From an uncultured Alphaproteobacteria bacterium (lineage in GTDB: Bacteria > Pseudomonadota > Alphaproteobacteria > CAAHEQ01 > UBA3637), in assembly GCA_944393195.1 (NCBI GenBank), contig CALXZG010000008.1, positions 1 to 51,657 on the forward strand: a stretch of 51,657 nt of DNA, written 5' to 3'. A program made the translations under genes and the position numbers. Positions 51,090 through 51,657 of this stretch are shown one piece after another. Numbering within the stretch: position 1 is the stretch's first letter; every line of letters begins with the position of its first letter. The notes below the pieces were generated by a model. It saw nothing but the letters and a program-made list of their open reading frames with translations, was not told where the DNA came from and searched no databases.

Positions 51090-51119
51090 ATAATATACAC
51101 CCAAAAGACGTATTGTCAA
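51090..51119 (-). promoter_or_regulatory. Minus-strand promoter of the small-RNA candidate
   Basis: Perfect TTGACA (51119-51114) with TATTAT (51095-51090, spacer 18) or TATATT (spacer 16). Confidence 0.6.
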
Positions 51120-51597
51120 GAGAAAAAACAATTTTATTTCATATTTTTTTAAAAATAGATAAAAATCATTATCTATCAAAGAATTAGAATTACAGATACA
51201 CAGTATTCATTTTGCCTAAAATCCATCAAAACAACACTCAAAAATGATTATAAAAATCAAAAAAGGGGGTAAAAAACGAATCGGACAGCGATAATACACA
51301 CCCCGCAATAAATCAAGCCAGAAGCAAATATCCGCCTCACTTTTCCCCTTCGTTCGATGCCCATCCTTATCGGAACGATGAGAATGCACGCCCTCATAGA
51401 TTGTTTTATTAATAAAAATAATCGTATTTTTATATTTTTTTATTGTCTATTTATCATAAAGATAAAAAATATGTATATGAAGCAGGATAAACAAGGGGAA
51501 GTCAAAACCCTTTTTATCCTCTGATTATTATCCGTCAATATCGTTTTACCATCCCCCCCGAAGTAAATATTGATTGTGGTGGGTGTAGGGAGATGAT
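51120..51597. other. AT-rich non-coding stretch
   Basis: I see no credible gene in these 480 bases. It is rich in A/T runs, with one imperfect hairpin (TCGTTC/GAACGA near 51352-51380) and a C-run near 51553. The frame 50939-51187 across its left edge has neither ribosome site nor protein-like composition. Confidence 0.5.
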
Positions 51598-51625
51598 AAA
51601 AAAAAGCCCGCAGAGATAGCGGGAG
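51598..51625 (-). terminator. Leftward terminator of a gene beyond the right edge
   Basis: CCCGC/GCGGG (51607-51611 with 51619-51623) has a 7-base loop. On the minus strand it is followed by C and eight U. It implies a minus-strand gene ending near the window edge. Confidence 0.8.
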
Positions 51626-51626
51626 A

Positions 51627-51657
51627 TTAGAGGAGTTTTAATGAAGTGATAGGGAGT
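51627..51657 (-). CDS. Possible 3' end of a minus-strand gene (partial)
   Basis: One minus-strand frame entering from the right edge reads LPITSLKLL and stops at TAA 51629-51627, just before the terminator. A second frame also stops close by, so the choice rests only on distance to the hairpin. Confidence 0.25.
   Translation of the reverse strand, partial: LPITSLKLL

Noticed and set aside
50939-51187. Frame of 82 codons at the adhesin 3' end
   Set aside because: It has no ribosome site, crosses the strong hairpin at 51007-51038 and has low-complexity composition.

Overview
The window reads as ordinary chromosome of an uncultured, probably gut-associated alphaproteobacterium of moderate to low GC, possibly the RF32-type lineage. 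Support comes from the FYDLN-acid protein, the der-bamB-YfgM block, a short LexA with a GTTC-N7-GTAC site upstream, and a prepilin beginning with the GRSMVEMLG type of methylation motif. The organism is placed by protein character only. A flavin-reductase/rubredoxin fusion, several ferredoxin-type proteins and an exported flavodoxin suggest low-oxygen life. Housekeeping promoters are easy to see and mostly have 17-base spacers. UGA is an ordinary stop codon here: several genes end in ATGA overlaps with the next gene.

Layout. 1-6.1 kb: the tail of a gene entering from the left, a CMP-kinase-like gene, a sodium symporter, a HAD phosphatase, two ankyrin proteins and rpsD. 6.1-8.4 kb: a 6S-like RNA and two glycosyltransferases. 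8.3-14.6 kb: a DciA-like DUF721 protein, tgt, lepB-rnc-era-recO, a GtrA protein, queH and a LOG protein. 14.7-19.5 kb: the rubredoxin fusion, two small envelope proteins, rpsA, FYDLN and YqgE proteins. 19.5-23.6 kb: a membrane-anchored glycosyltransferase, a small-RNA candidate, lexA, nadK and a divergent sugar epimerase. 23.6-26 kb: an accessory patch with tRNA-Pro, a duplicated tRNA end, two GNAT acetyltransferases and a Mpi-like serine recombinase. 26-32 kb: epmA and efp (divergent), der, bamB, a YfgM-like protein and an SDR.

32.1-35.2 kb is a second accessory patch behind tRNA-Leu. It holds an AT-rich glycosyltransferase, gene debris, and an exported flavodoxin next to a membrane iron-sulfur protein. 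35.2-46.6 kb: an MsbA-like exporter, an anchored alpha/beta hydrolase, aspS, an M50B-type protein, a DUF3108 protein, rmuC, a Sua5-type tsaC, a large polytopic membrane protein with a GtrB-like glycosyltransferase, and a ferredoxin. 46.7-48.9 kb: an operon of a lipoprotein, a chorismate-mutase-like protein and a bitopic membrane protein. 49.1-51.0 kb: a prepilin-type modular adhesin with EGF-like repeats, a seven-residue repeat tract and a possibly lectin-like end, broken by one in-frame TGA. The last 680 bases hold a small-RNA candidate and the terminator of a gene lying to the right.

Functional themes: envelope building (glycosyltransferases, MsbA, BamB, LepB, lipoproteins), translation and tRNA or factor modification (rpsD, rpsA, aspS, tgt, queH, tsaC, efp with epmA), SOS and repair (lexA, recO, rmuC), and surface adhesion. 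The items most worth a second look are the interrupted adhesin and its palindromic upstream region, the tRNA-Pro end duplication, the dual-start rubredoxin gene, the exported flavodoxin pair, and the two small-RNA candidates.
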